The translations under genes were made by a program, and so were the position numbers. Positions 4,309 to 11,607 of a DNA stretch of 12,419 nt are shown here, in pieces. The DNA is from an uncultured Lachnospiraceae bacterium. Lineage in GTDB: Bacteria > Bacillota > Clostridia > Lachnospirales > Lachnospiraceae. The number at the start of each line of letters is the position of its first letter. Position 1 is the first letter of the stretch. The DNA lies in NCBI GenBank assembly GCA_910577115.1, contig CAJTMC010000069.1, positions 1 to 12,419 on the forward strand, given 5' to 3'. A model generated the notes under the pieces. It saw only the letters and a list, made by a program, of their open reading frames with translations. It ran no database searches and was not told where the DNA came from.

Positions 4309-4845
4309 ATGAACCTTACATCAAAAGCAGATATCTTAGTATTTTTTGCAAACGCAATTGACACAATGGGAGAGGACGGCTCCAGAATATACGGCTGCAC
4401 CATACATTATGTATTTCTGAATACAATGGTATCTGCACAAAGCGAATATGACATCACAAAATCAGTCGGAATGCAGCGCGGTAAAAGCTGGGTGGATTAC
4501 AACATGCGTGACAAAGTGCGCATCGCCCCGGCAATCTACGAGGGCACTTTTGAAATGGCAGTCGGATCAGACGGCAAACCTGTCCTGAAGCTTACCGACA
4601 TAGCATACAAATCACATGTACAGTTTGTTCCCTATGTGCTCCCCGGCCTTGAAGTTCCCGGCATGATACCTTGTGACGCTCCGGATTCGGCAAGCGTAAG
4701 GGCTGCGCTTGAGACGCTCAAATCCCCTGCGGAACCGCAGAAAAATGAAGCCGCGGCTGAAAACGCAGAACCGTCAAAAAATGATGCAAAAGCCGACAAG
4801 GCAGAACCGCCAAAAAACGAAAAAGCCGACAAGAAAGCAGTGTAA
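4309..4845 (+). CDS. Candidate ssDNA-binding protein (pV-like by position)
   Basis: A 178-aa protein with a very strong ribosome site (AAGGAGG, 7-8 nt before ATG), implying high expression. Residues 1-118 look like a compact beta-rich domain (IYGCTIHYVFLN; RIAPAIYEGTFEMAVG; KPVLKLTDIAY). Residues about 125-178 are a low-complexity Ala/Glu/Lys/Pro tail with repeats of the type AEPxKN. In inoviruses the abundant ssDNA-binding protein that coats the plus strand lies upstream of the coat genes and is often a small beta domain with a disordered tail, which fits here. The assignment rests on position, composition and expected expression, not on a recognised motif. Confidence 0.5.
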   Translation: MNLTSKADILVFFANAIDTMGEDGSRIYGCTIHYVFLNTMVSAQSEYDITKSVGMQRGKSWVDYNMRDKVRIAPAIYEGTFEMAVGSDGKPVLKLTDIAYKSHVQFVPYVLPGLEVPGMIPCDAPDSASVRAALETLKSPAEPQKNEAAAENAEPSKNDAKADKAEPPKNEKADKKAV

Positions 4846-4848
4846 CCA

Positions 4849-5613
4849 ATGTTTATGACAGAATTATCTGATTCACTTATCCTTAAGGCTGCCGCTGATG
4901 AAGAACATGAAGCGGCAGCCGATGAAGAAAATAACAAAGAGGAAGAGCCGGAGGAAAAAGAAAATGACAGTAAACCTGATAAGCCTGCTGATGCTGGTAC
5001 TGATGCTGTGCATGATAACGGCGGCAATGAACTTCCTGAAACGAGTACTGTTAAAGATACTGTACTTTCTGAAAGCGCTGCTGATGCAGGTACCGCTGAT
5101 AAAAACAGTGAGCCTTCAGGTGACGGAAATGGAGAAAGAAGCAGCACAGAGGAAAACGAAAGCGGGGAAAGCTCCGGAGGAGAGAAAGCCGACAATTCAG
5201 ATGAATCAGGAAGAGGAAACAGAGACCATGAGTCCGAAAACGATAGACGAGGAAGTTCAGGAGTGGCGGAGACAGAGGGAGAAAGAGAAACAGAATCAGA
5301 ACCGAAGACAGAATCAGAACCCGAAACGTCATCCGAAACAGGAACCGAAGACAGAACAGAACCCGTAAACAGGAAAGACAGTGACTATTATATCAAATCC
5401 TTAGTGGAAAAGCTGTCCGAAATGGGATACGGAACGGAACCTGAAACCGAAACAGCAGAGACAGAGACGGAAACCGAAGCGGAAACGTCCGTCATGCATG
5501 AAGACCTGCAACAGGTGCATACCGACCTGCAGGTCATATGCTGTTTTATCGTGGTGTTCCTTATTATTATCATATGTGATTACATATACAAATTTTTCAG
5601 GATATTCTTTTAG
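4849..5613 (+). CDS. Acidic low-complexity protein with C-terminal membrane anchor
   Basis: A 254-aa protein. Residues 1-215 are disordered and rich in Glu, Ser, Asp, Thr and Gly, with ETE/ESEPE-type short repeats around 140-205. Residues 216-228 (MHEDLQQVHTDLQ) form a short amphipathic helix leading into a hydrophobic helix (about 229-243), and the end is basic-aromatic (YIYKFFRIFF). This is an acidic outside, membrane helix, basic inside layout, as in filamentous coat proteins, and the gene occupies the place of the pVII/pIX minor coat genes of Ff phages, so a minor virion protein is a reasonable guess. The start ATG lies 3 nt after the previous stop with no good ribosome site, so coupling is likely. 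Part of it is overlapped by a second open frame at 4964-5368. Confidence 0.65.
   Translation: MFMTELSDSLILKAAADEEHEAAADEENNKEEEPEEKENDSKPDKPADAGTDAVHDNGGNELPETSTVKDTVLSESAADAGTADKNSEPSGDGNGERSSTEENESGESSGGEKADNSDESGRGNRDHESENDRRGSSGVAETEGERETESEPKTESEPETSSETGTEDRTEPVNRKDSDYYIKSLVEKLSEMGYGTEPETETAETETETEAETSVMHEDLQQVHTDLQVICCFIVVFLIIIICDYIYKFFRIFF
4964..5368 (+). CDS. Possible overprinted membrane protein (alternate frame, 134 aa)
   Basis: This frame lies wholly within 4849-5613 in another register. It has its own ATG preceded by GGAGG (4950-4954) at 9 nt, better than the ribosome site of the host gene. Residues 1-45 (starting MTVNLISLLMLVLMLCMI) are two leucine-rich hydrophobic stretches separated by KR; residues 50-134 are highly charged, rich in Lys, Arg, Glu and Gln (EVQEWRRQREKEKQNQ). 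Overlap with a disordered coding stretch is where overprinting is easiest. The main alternative is chance: purine-rich repeats keep several frames open, and Asp/Ala/Pro-rich codons read as Leu/Met/Ile in the shifted frame. Confidence 0.35.
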   Translation: MTVNLISLLMLVLMLCMITAAMNFLKRVLLKILYFLKALLMQVPLIKTVSLQVTEMEKEAAQRKTKAGKAPEERKPTIQMNQEEETETMSPKTIDEEVQEWRRQREKEKQNQNRRQNQNPKRHPKQEPKTEQNP

Positions 5614-5673
5614 GTCATATTTGCGCAATTTATGATATACAGTAACAGGTCAACGGTTTAGAAGGAGGTTTAT

Positions 5674-5886
5674 ATGACGAGTTATGTAATGGCACCTGTT
5701 GTCAGGGCATCACAGGCAGCAGCATCCGCAACAGGAAAAATAGCAGGCGTCGTGACAGCGGACATGATGAACGGCGTCCTGGATGAAGTAATAGCGCTCC
5801 TGCCCGTCTGCATTCCGGTAATGATATCATTCATCGGACTGCGCAAGGGCATCAGCTTCATACAGAGTGTGCTTCATGCTGCCTAG
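5674..5886 (+). CDS. Major coat protein (pVIII-like)
   Basis: A 70-aa protein with one of the strongest ribosome sites in the window (AAGGAGG, 5 nt before ATG). Residues 1-30 are small and polar (AAASATGKIAGVV), residues 31-38 are acidic-amphipathic (MMNGVLDE), residues 39-56 form a membrane helix (VIALLPVCIPVMISFIGL), and the end carries R57 and K58 in a short amphipathic tail. This is the size and layout of inovirus major coat subunits, which insert in the membrane and then sheath the ssDNA. No typical signal peptide is seen. It is followed directly by a terminator, as pVIII is in Ff phages, and by the adsorption-protein gene. Confidence 0.8.
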   Translation: MTSYVMAPVVRASQAAASATGKIAGVVTADMMNGVLDEVIALLPVCIPVMISFIGLRKGISFIQSVLHAA

Positions 5887-5892
5887 TGTCAG

Positions 5893-5951
5893 AAAGGCTA
5901 CTGCTGCGGCAGTATCCGGAGGGGGTATTGCTTCGGCAGTGCCCTTTTCTT
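5893..5951 (+). terminator. Intrinsic terminator after the major coat gene
   Basis: A 25-nt arm (5893-5917) pairs with 5923-5947 around GGAGG, with some mismatches and G-U pairs; TTTTCTT follows. It begins 7 nt after the coat stop. Ff phages have a terminator at the same place, between genes VIII and III, which keeps coat mRNA in excess. Confidence 0.8.
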
Positions 5952-5979
5952 GTATCAAAGGAAAATACGGGGGTGAATC

Positions 5980-8277
5980 ATGGGAAAAATAAAAAGAATA
6001 ACATGCATCATACTTGCAGCGCTTACAATCATAAGTGCACCGTTAACGTCCTACATGGAGGCGCAGGCTGGGGAGCTGGTTCTTGACATACCGTTTATAG
6101 AGCAGCTTCTTATCATGTTCGGAATCAATGCCGGACTCGGCGATCAGCATGATTACTGGAAACGTCAGAGTGAACTTAAGGAACTGTTTGAAGCCGCAGC
6201 CGACGGAGGTACCGCAGAATTATCCGGATACGGAACCGTCAATTTCTCGGAAACGGAATCGCTGAAAGAATGGTTTGAATGGTCATTAAACTGCCAAAAG
6301 TTCCTTCTCGGAAACCTGTCGGTTGTCAATCCGGAAAATGCCGCAAGATACATGGAAATCGGAAAAGCTTTGGATGAAGTGTCATACAAGAATTCAGGCA
6401 CATGCGCAACCAACGCTCTCAATGATAACATTTCCGATGTTTATGAAGAATATAAAACAGATCCTCAAAAAGTATTGGAAAATATTCAGGAATTTGCCAA
6501 AATGGTTTGTTCCCCTGATATGGAGATTACTGATATTAGCGATGCTGAAGCAAGAGCGGAGTTTAATAAGAATTTTTGGAAAATTTTTTGTGCAATAGCT
6601 GCGGCTGGAATGCTTGGAGTTGGCAACGCAGCCGTTCCGATTTCCGCGCTAAAGATATACAGCGACAGTGAATTTAATGGATATGATGCAGTGTTTGAGG
6701 AAGGCGGATTTACAGATTTTGAAGTTTTTGACGGTATGTACCATGTGGTTGGAACTACTAGGCAGATTAACAATGAAAATGCTTATACAATTAAAAGATT
6801 TGATGCTACTGTTTCTGATAAAGTTGCCGCGGTATATGATGGAAGTGTTATTTATTTCTATTCTTTAACTGGTGGTTATCCTCGCTGCTCTCTTTCCGGA
6901 TCCGGAACAATTTATGAAAATGGCAAGGTAAAACAGGAATATACTTTTAATGAAGTTTCTACATTTTGTGTTGATGGTGCTATGTCTTTTAATATACCTG
7001 TCTTTAAAGATATGGAGTCTTTAAAGGCTTATGCTGTTTCCAGCGATACTTCCGATATTTTGAATTTAAAAGATGCGGAAGCTTATGCGAACTTTAAATC
7101 AAATACGGGAACTGCAAATGCTGTTATCGGAAAGCCGTTTTCCGGTTATGTTGGGGCATTGAGATCACTCGCGGATTTAATTGACATTATTCCGTCAGTG
7201 AGAGAAGCTTCTGACACTTACGGCGGAACTTCCGAAATGCTGCCGGAGATTGCAAGGATCTTATCAGAGGCAGGCGATCTTGCTGTGGATAAACCTGATG
7301 CCGATGATCCGAGCAGTTCTTCCAATTACTCCGGAATTTTAGCAAAGATACTGGCAGCCATAAACAGTCTGCCTTCTAAAATAGTAACTGCCTTTAGCGG
7401 AAAATTTATGACGGCGGAGCGCCTCGAAACCCTCATAAACGGGATTCCCATTGTTCTCGCTGGAGTCTTGTCGGATGCTTTTTCGGATTCGCAGATTTCT
7501 GTCCTGCCGGGCATTCTCTCGGATGTCCTTTCCAGCGTGTTCCCTGATGCGGCATCTGCTATTAACGCGCTTACCGATTTGCCTGCCGTCATCATTTCTG
7601 CGATTAGTGGTATTCAAATAAAGGTACCGGAAATAGTAATTCCGGAAATTGCGGTTCCTGATGTGTTTGTCGAAGCTCCTGCCGTTACCCTCAATCCAAC
7701 TTTCGACGTTACAGTTCCCAATGTGTTTGTTGATGCCCCGGTCCTTACCCTTAATCCTTCGTATGCCATTACAGTTGCAAATGATTATGCAGGACTCGAT
7801 GAAATTATAGCCAAAGCCGTGACGGGGGTTATGACGGATGTATTTGTCCCCAATGAAGCAGCTACTCTTGAAAAGGTTGGAGAAATGCAGGAATATTTTA
7901 AGTTTACGGAAGACATGGAGGATATTATTTCAGAGTTTGAAAAGTCTGTATTTGGTATTACACCAAGTCCCATATTAAAGATACCAATAGGGAAACCTAA
8001 GTCAAAAAAATATAACTTTGGTACTGGCAGCCATATTATTATTGATGTCAGCTGGTATGCAGAATATAAGGATTTTGGTGACAGAATCATTCTTGCTTTG
8101 GTATGGGCTATGTTTATTTGGCGTATCTTTGTATTGCTTCCCGGCATTGTCAGTGGAGGTGTAGGAGGATTTTTTGAAACCAGAGATTTAATGTCAGAAT
8201 ATTCTATTAACAAATCATACAAAGATCTTGATAATTTAAGACCGAAATATACTTCTAAAAGCACTCATGGAGATTAA
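5980..8277 (+). CDS. Adsorption protein (pIII-like minor coat protein)
   Basis: A 765-aa protein with a clear signal peptide (basic MGKIKR, hydrophobic core, likely cleavage after AQA at residue 30) and a C-terminal membrane helix at about residues 697-720 (RIILALVWAMFIWRIFVLLPGIV), leaving about 40 residues inside. It is the largest virion gene, directly after coat and before the pVI-like gene, as pIII is in Ff phages. It should sit at the virion tip, bind the host receptor and help release the particle. The middle (about 150-370) is presumably receptor-binding. Residues about 559-598 are two 20-residue repeats (VPDVFVEAP / VPNVFVDAP, then TLNP). Codon use changes inside the gene: C/G-ending codons before about 6420, A/T-ending ones in 6420-7100 and again after about 7780, suggesting domain exchange. 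A GGGGGTG ribosome site precedes ATG. Confidence 0.8.
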   Translation: MGKIKRITCIILAALTIISAPLTSYMEAQAGELVLDIPFIEQLLIMFGINAGLGDQHDYWKRQSELKELFEAAADGGTAELSGYGTVNFSETESLKEWFEWSLNCQKFLLGNLSVVNPENAARYMEIGKALDEVSYKNSGTCATNALNDNISDVYEEYKTDPQKVLENIQEFAKMVCSPDMEITDISDAEARAEFNKNFWKIFCAIAAAGMLGVGNAAVPISALKIYSDSEFNGYDAVFEEGGFTDFEVFDGMYHVVGTTRQINNENAYTIKRFDATVSDKVAAVYDGSVIYFYSLTGGYPRCSLSGSGTIYENGKVKQEYTFNEVSTFCVDGAMSFNIPVFKDMESLKAYAVSSDTSDILNLKDAEAYANFKSNTGTANAVIGKPFSGYVGALRSLADLIDIIPSVREASDTYGGTSEMLPEIARILSEAGDLAVDKPDADDPSSSSNYSGILAKILAAINSLPSKIVTAFSGKFMTAERLETLINGIPIVLAGVLSDAFSDSQISVLPGILSDVLSSVFPDAASAINALTDLPAVIISAISGIQIKVPEIVIPEIAVPDVFVEAPAVTLNPTFDVTVPNVFVDAPVLTLNPSYAITVANDYAGLDEIIAKAVTGVMTDVFVPNEAATLEKVGEMQEYFKFTEDMEDIISEFEKSVFGITPSPILKIPIGKPKSKKYNFGTGSHIIIDVSWYAEYKDFGDRIILALVWAMFIWRIFVLLPGIVSGGVGGFFETRDLMSEYSINKSYKDLDNLRPKYTSKSTHGD
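7654..7773 (+). repeat. Tandem 60-bp coding repeat in the adsorption protein
   Basis: Unit 1 is 7654-7713 and unit 2 is 7714-7773; each encodes 20 residues with pattern V-P-(D/N)-V-F-V-(E/D)-A-P, then T-L-N-P-(T/S). A preceding VPEIVIPEIAVP stretch may be a degenerate further unit. It probably forms an extended stalk between the receptor-binding part and the membrane-proximal domain. Confidence 0.8.
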
Positions 8278-8306
8278 TTCTATTTAGACAGATAAAGGAG
8301 CTGTAA

Positions 8307-8555
8307 ATGGTAGTTGATTATATAATATATCTTATATACAAGGTTTTTAAGTTTGTTGTTGGAAATCATGAGCCTTTGAGATTTAATATTGATTCATCTG
8401 TTTATGAAGTAATTCATGATTTTGTGGCGTTTATTTTCTTTATACTTCCTATAAATGGTCTTAAACCCATTTTTACTATTATACTGGCAATTATAGGTTT
8501 TCGCATTTTTATATCTGTTGTAAAAACATTATGGGATTTATTACCATTTTTGTAG
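8307..8555 (+). CDS. Minor coat protein (pVI-like)
   Basis: An 82-aa hydrophobic protein with membrane segments at about residues 3-17, 34-48 (EVIHDFVAFIFFILP) and 54-72 (PIFTIILAIIGFRIFISVV), ending KTLWDLLPFL. It lies between the adsorption protein and the Zot gene, the position of pVI in inoviruses, where pVI caps the virion end with pIII. AAAGGAG is 6 nt before ATG. The role is inferred from size, hydrophobicity and order. Confidence 0.7.
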   Translation: MVVDYIIYLIYKVFKFVVGNHEPLRFNIDSSVYEVIHDFVAFIFFILPINGLKPIFTIILAIIGFRIFISVVKTLWDLLPFL

Positions 8556-8647
8556 GACAAAATTTCTTCAGATATAGTAGTAGCGTTGAAGATTTGTATT
8601 ACAAAAATTCTTCAGCAATTAATGTACCCGGATAAAATTGTCCTACA
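8551..8647. repeat. Inverted repeat bracketing the pVI/small-gene intergenic segment
   Basis: TGTAGGACAA (8551-8560, overlapping the pVI-like stop codon) pairs perfectly with TTGTCCTACA (8638-8647). Inside are two near-identical TTCTTCAG elements and an odd palindrome TTGTATTACAA (8594-8604). Ribosome access to the next gene (GGAGG just downstream) could depend on it. Confidence 0.6.
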
Positions 8648-8673
8648 AATATTAAATTCATTGGAGGAGACAC

Positions 8674-8847
8674 ATGGAATTTTATAAGCTTTTTCATAAA
8701 AGAACCAATTATCATTCTTTACTTGAATGGATAGACAGAGGTTTCAGGCCGGAGAAATGGGAGCGGCATGATGAATTTGCAAAGGCAGCTGCCCGCTGTG
8801 TTTTGCTGCCGATTATTCTTTGTAACGAAATATTGAAAAAACAATAA
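8674..8847 (+). CDS. Small protein of unknown function between pVI-like and Zot genes (57 aa)
   Basis: ATG 8674 follows GGAGGA at ideal spacing, and TAA (8845-8847) is followed 11 nt later by the Zot ATG. The peptide begins MEFYKLFHKRTNYHSL, has a charged centre (WIDRGFRPEKWERHDEF) and a short hydrophobic C-terminal stretch (AAARCVLLPIILCNEIL) that could be an amphipathic or membrane helix. It is not recognised. Its place inside the assembly operon suggests a morphogenesis accessory. Confidence 0.7.
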   Translation: MEFYKLFHKRTNYHSLLEWIDRGFRPEKWERHDEFAKAAARCVLLPIILCNEILKKQ

Positions 8848-8858
8848 GGAGGCTGACC

Positions 8859-9731
8859 ATGTTTGACATGTTTATTCAGGTTATGGGTGTGATCCTGTCC
8901 ATATTCAAGATACCGTTTATAGCCGTATTCGGATTTATAGGCTATTATTTTGCTGCCGTATTGTTTTGGTATGCGGTTCGCTGGTTAAAAGGTGACCGCG
9001 TGAAACGTGGCAGCGCAAGGAGAATGAAACCGCGCTCATTGTTTTTGCGTCTCTTTTGGGATGCTCCGCGGCGTTATGTCGATGACATTTACAAAAGGGA
9101 GCCCGATTTTTTCCGTCCGCAGGGGCTTATCATTTTTACCGGAAGGCAGGGAAACGGCAAGACCTCCGCGGTGATGCAGTATGCCATTGATCTCCTTGAT
9201 ACATATCCAAAGGCAAAGTGTCTGAGCAATACAAAGTTTGCATATCAGGATGAAAAGCTTGTGCACTGGAAGCAGCTTGTCAATTATAAAAACGGACATA
9301 AAGGCATCGTCGTAATCATGGACGAGCTGCAGAACTGGTTTGGATCCAACCAAAGCCGGAATTTCCCCCCTGAAATGCTTGGGGTTATTACGCAGAACAG
9401 AAAAAACAGGCGTGTTATTCTCGGGACTGCGCAGAATTTCTATCTGCTTGCCAAAGCGATCCGTTCCCAGTGTACGGAAATCAGACAGTGCATGACGCTT
9501 GCAGGAGTTCTGACTATTGTGGTAAGAAGGGAACCGATTATTGACAATGACGGTGACGTGAAGGAATTAAAGTACCGCGGAATGTACTGCTTCGTGCATT
9601 CGGACAGGCTCCGGAATTCCTATGATACATGGAGTGTTGTAGACGCGTTATCGGAATCAGGCTTTCAGGAGAATAATTCCATTTCGGAAGACCGGGTTGT
9701 GAAGATTAACATCCAGAATTCAAAGAAGTAG
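8859..9731 (+). CDS. zot: Zot-like (pI) morphogenesis ATPase
   Basis: A 290-aa inner-membrane assembly ATPase, which in filamentous phages uses nucleotide hydrolysis to extrude the virion through the membrane. Residues about 5-40 are hydrophobic (one long or two short membrane segments) followed by a very basic stretch (41-64). The ATPase domain has Walker A GRQGNGKT (95-102), Walker B IVVIMDE (150-156) and a GTAQ motif (189-192), the Zot/FtsK-HerA pattern. The membrane part is N-terminal, as in many Firmicute Zot proteins, whereas Ff pI has its membrane helix near the C-terminus. Length is on the short side, so no long external domain is present, consistent with no outer-membrane secretin partner. 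GGAGG lies upstream of ATG. Confidence 0.9.
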   Translation: MFDMFIQVMGVILSIFKIPFIAVFGFIGYYFAAVLFWYAVRWLKGDRVKRGSARRMKPRSLFLRLFWDAPRRYVDDIYKREPDFFRPQGLIIFTGRQGNGKTSAVMQYAIDLLDTYPKAKCLSNTKFAYQDEKLVHWKQLVNYKNGHKGIVVIMDELQNWFGSNQSRNFPPEMLGVITQNRKNRRVILGTAQNFYLLAKAIRSQCTEIRQCMTLAGVLTIVVRREPIIDNDGDVKELKYRGMYCFVHSDRLRNSYDTWSVVDALSESGFQENNSISEDRVVKINIQNSKK

Positions 9732-9735
9732 AAAG

Positions 9736-9804
9736 AAGCCCCCGCTCCGGAAAGCATGTCCGCGCCGCTCGCGGCGCGGACATGCGCGGAGCGGGGGCTT
9801 TTTC
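9736..9804 (+). terminator. Very strong terminator after the virion operon
   Basis: Two stacked perfect stems: AAGCCCCCGCTCCG (9736-9749) with CGGAGCGGGGGCTT (9787-9800), and inside it GCATGTCCGCGCCG (9754-9767) with 9772-9785 around a CTCG tetraloop. A T-run follows (9799-9803). It starts 4 nt after the Zot stop. Confidence 0.9.
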
Positions 9805-9813
9805 CCGGCTCCA

Positions 9814-9934
9814 CAGCCTGTAATACGTGGTCTCAAATTCCATTGCATTACAGGCTGAAAACGGCCTCAAATGCCTTTAAATACTAAAGGTAAGTTTGAA
9901 CTAACCCATTTGGGGAAATTGCGTTTTCCCCAAA
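9814..9934. repeat. Three hairpins upstream of rep
   Basis: CAGCCTGTAAT (9814-9824) pairs with 9847-9857; CCTTTA (9874-9879) with TAAAGG (9885-9890); TTTGGGGAAA (9909-9918) with TTTCCCCAAA (9925-9934) around TTGCGT. The segment 9805-9996 has no gene. It may hold rep regulation or a second origin; a clear promoter is not evident, though TTGCGT with TATGTA at 17 bp is a weak candidate. Confidence 0.65.
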
Positions 9935-9996
9935 CAAATATTATGTAAACCATTTGTATTACAACTGAAAATATAGAGATTGATGAGGTATCATAC

Positions 9997-11607
9997 ATGA
10001 TTGAGAGACACAATAATACGGATAACAGACTATTTAATGAAATGGATTTGGAAGAGCAGGAGGAGTATTTCTCATTTACCAAAAATTCTTTTCTGCACAA
10101 CATAGACACATTCTACTACAGCGTGAAATTCAAAAACGATTTCCGCGCAAGGACAAAGGACAAAAACGTCCTCAGGCTCCGCCGCTACTTTGATATGAAA
10201 TACCGCTACGTTTACGACAGCGACGACCCCGCGTCAGGCGACTTCTACCTAAAGGACATTGACAGAAATCTTGTACTAAAGCCCGTAACATTTTCGCGCT
10301 TTTACAACATATGCCTTTCGTATCCCGAATATTTTGACATCTTCATTGCGCCTTCTGTGCCGAAGGCCGGGGACGGCGGCGAATCCGTGACGGCGGAATG
10401 TATTGTTCAGCTGCGCAGCTACATGTTATGGCAGTACGGCGTGCGTGACAGCTTCGAAAACTCGTACCGGTACGTGCAGAGCTTCGCGGAATACTTCGGT
10501 CTTGAAATTTCCGAAGTCAAGGAAAACAGAATTGACTACTGCTGGCATACAAACTATTTAAACAATCCTGAAAAGTTTTTCGCACCGGAAAGCTTTTACA
10601 AAATGCGCGTAGACCGTTTCAAAAATGCTACGTACGTAACAAACAAAGTCGGTTCCGAAGATTACGAGATTGATTATGTCGCACTTGGTAAGCGTTCCGA
10701 CAAGGTATTCATCAGGATCTACCTGAAAACACGCGAAGTCATAGAACAGAATTACAAACCGTGGTTCTTTCAGATATGGGAAATGAATGGTCTTATCAAT
10801 AAATATGACAAGTATGTATATGAAAAATGCTATGAAAAGAAAAACTGGTTCTACCGCTTCTATGCTCGTCTTGAATTTTACAAAGAGCATGGAAGAAATC
10901 CTGAAATGCTTGCAAAAGTCAGTAAGATACTAGACGGCACGATTCAGATTAATGAAGACGACTTGATAAAACTTGCAGATGAATTGACACCAAAAATTAA
11001 TCTGGTTGTAAACGTTGAATACCAAACTATGCGCAGACACAGCAAAAGCTATGAGCTTATTCCCTTTAAAGATTATTCACAGTTTGGAGAATGCTCACGC
11101 GTCTACCAGTATTTTGATAACCGTAAAATTATTATAGACTATCTTACTGATAAGGTATTCCGGATGGTGGAAAAGACAGGAGACGAAAAGAAGTCACGCC
11201 GCCCGTTATGCCGTTTTTGGGATGCGCTGCGAAGGACGCGCTGCATTGACATGCGCATGACTCCGGAGGAGGCGCGGCTTATCCGGAACTATAACAGGAA
11301 ATTAAACATTGACGCCATGAAAAAGCGCGTGCTCTGCTCCGCGATTACGCTGGGCATTTATTCAAGGGGATTAAATGAAGACAGTCCGCTTCAGGATGCA
11401 TATGAAGCACTTTTGAAAATGAACGATAACGACATTTATAATGCAAGGCTTTATAAATCAAAAAGGCTGCGGCAGTTTAATCCGGAGGAGCTTTCCGAAG
11501 TATATGAAGGCGGGAAGCTGCACCGCTTCCGTCTGCTGGATGAAGAAACAGGGGAACTGTTTGATTATGAAAACTTAAAGAACGGAGATTTTGACAATGA
11601 CGATTAA
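9997..11607 (+). CDS. Rolling-circle replication initiator (Rep_trans-like)
   Basis: A 536-aa protein. The centre carries the motif order of Rep_trans (pT181 RepC / inovirus RstA-type) initiators: ENRIDYCWHTNY (176-187), YVALGKRSDKVFIRIYLKTRE (227-247), resembling the family's G-x-R-x-S-x-x-F-x-R-x-Y-x-K core, and FYARLEFY (288-295), the R-x-E motif. Such proteins nick one strand at the double-strand origin through a tyrosine and stay attached while the circle is copied; the tyrosines of the central motif are the nucleophile candidates. The C-terminal ~180 residues are helical and charged, with unknown role. GAGG lies 8 nt before ATG. The 3' end overlaps the recombinase start by 11 bp, implying coupled expression. 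It is longer than plasmid RepC proteins (about 310 aa). Confidence 0.8.
   Translation: MIERHNNTDNRLFNEMDLEEQEEYFSFTKNSFLHNIDTFYYSVKFKNDFRARTKDKNVLRLRRYFDMKYRYVYDSDDPASGDFYLKDIDRNLVLKPVTFSRFYNICLSYPEYFDIFIAPSVPKAGDGGESVTAECIVQLRSYMLWQYGVRDSFENSYRYVQSFAEYFGLEISEVKENRIDYCWHTNYLNNPEKFFAPESFYKMRVDRFKNATYVTNKVGSEDYEIDYVALGKRSDKVFIRIYLKTREVIEQNYKPWFFQIWEMNGLINKYDKYVYEKCYEKKNWFYRFYARLEFYKEHGRNPEMLAKVSKILDGTIQINEDDLIKLADELTPKINLVVNVEYQTMRRHSKSYELIPFKDYSQFGECSRVYQYFDNRKIIIDYLTDKVFRMVEKTGDEKKSRRPLCRFWDALRRTRCIDMRMTPEEARLIRNYNRKLNIDAMKKRVLCSAITLGIYSRGLNEDSPLQDAYEALLKMNDNDIYNARLYKSKRLRQFNPEELSEVYEGGKLHRFRLLDEETGELFDYENLKNGDFDNDD

Noticed and set aside
4632..5195. 187-aa minus-strand Ser/Ala-rich frame
   Set aside because: It is the antisense of the Glu/Ala-rich tails of two plus-strand genes and has no ribosome site.
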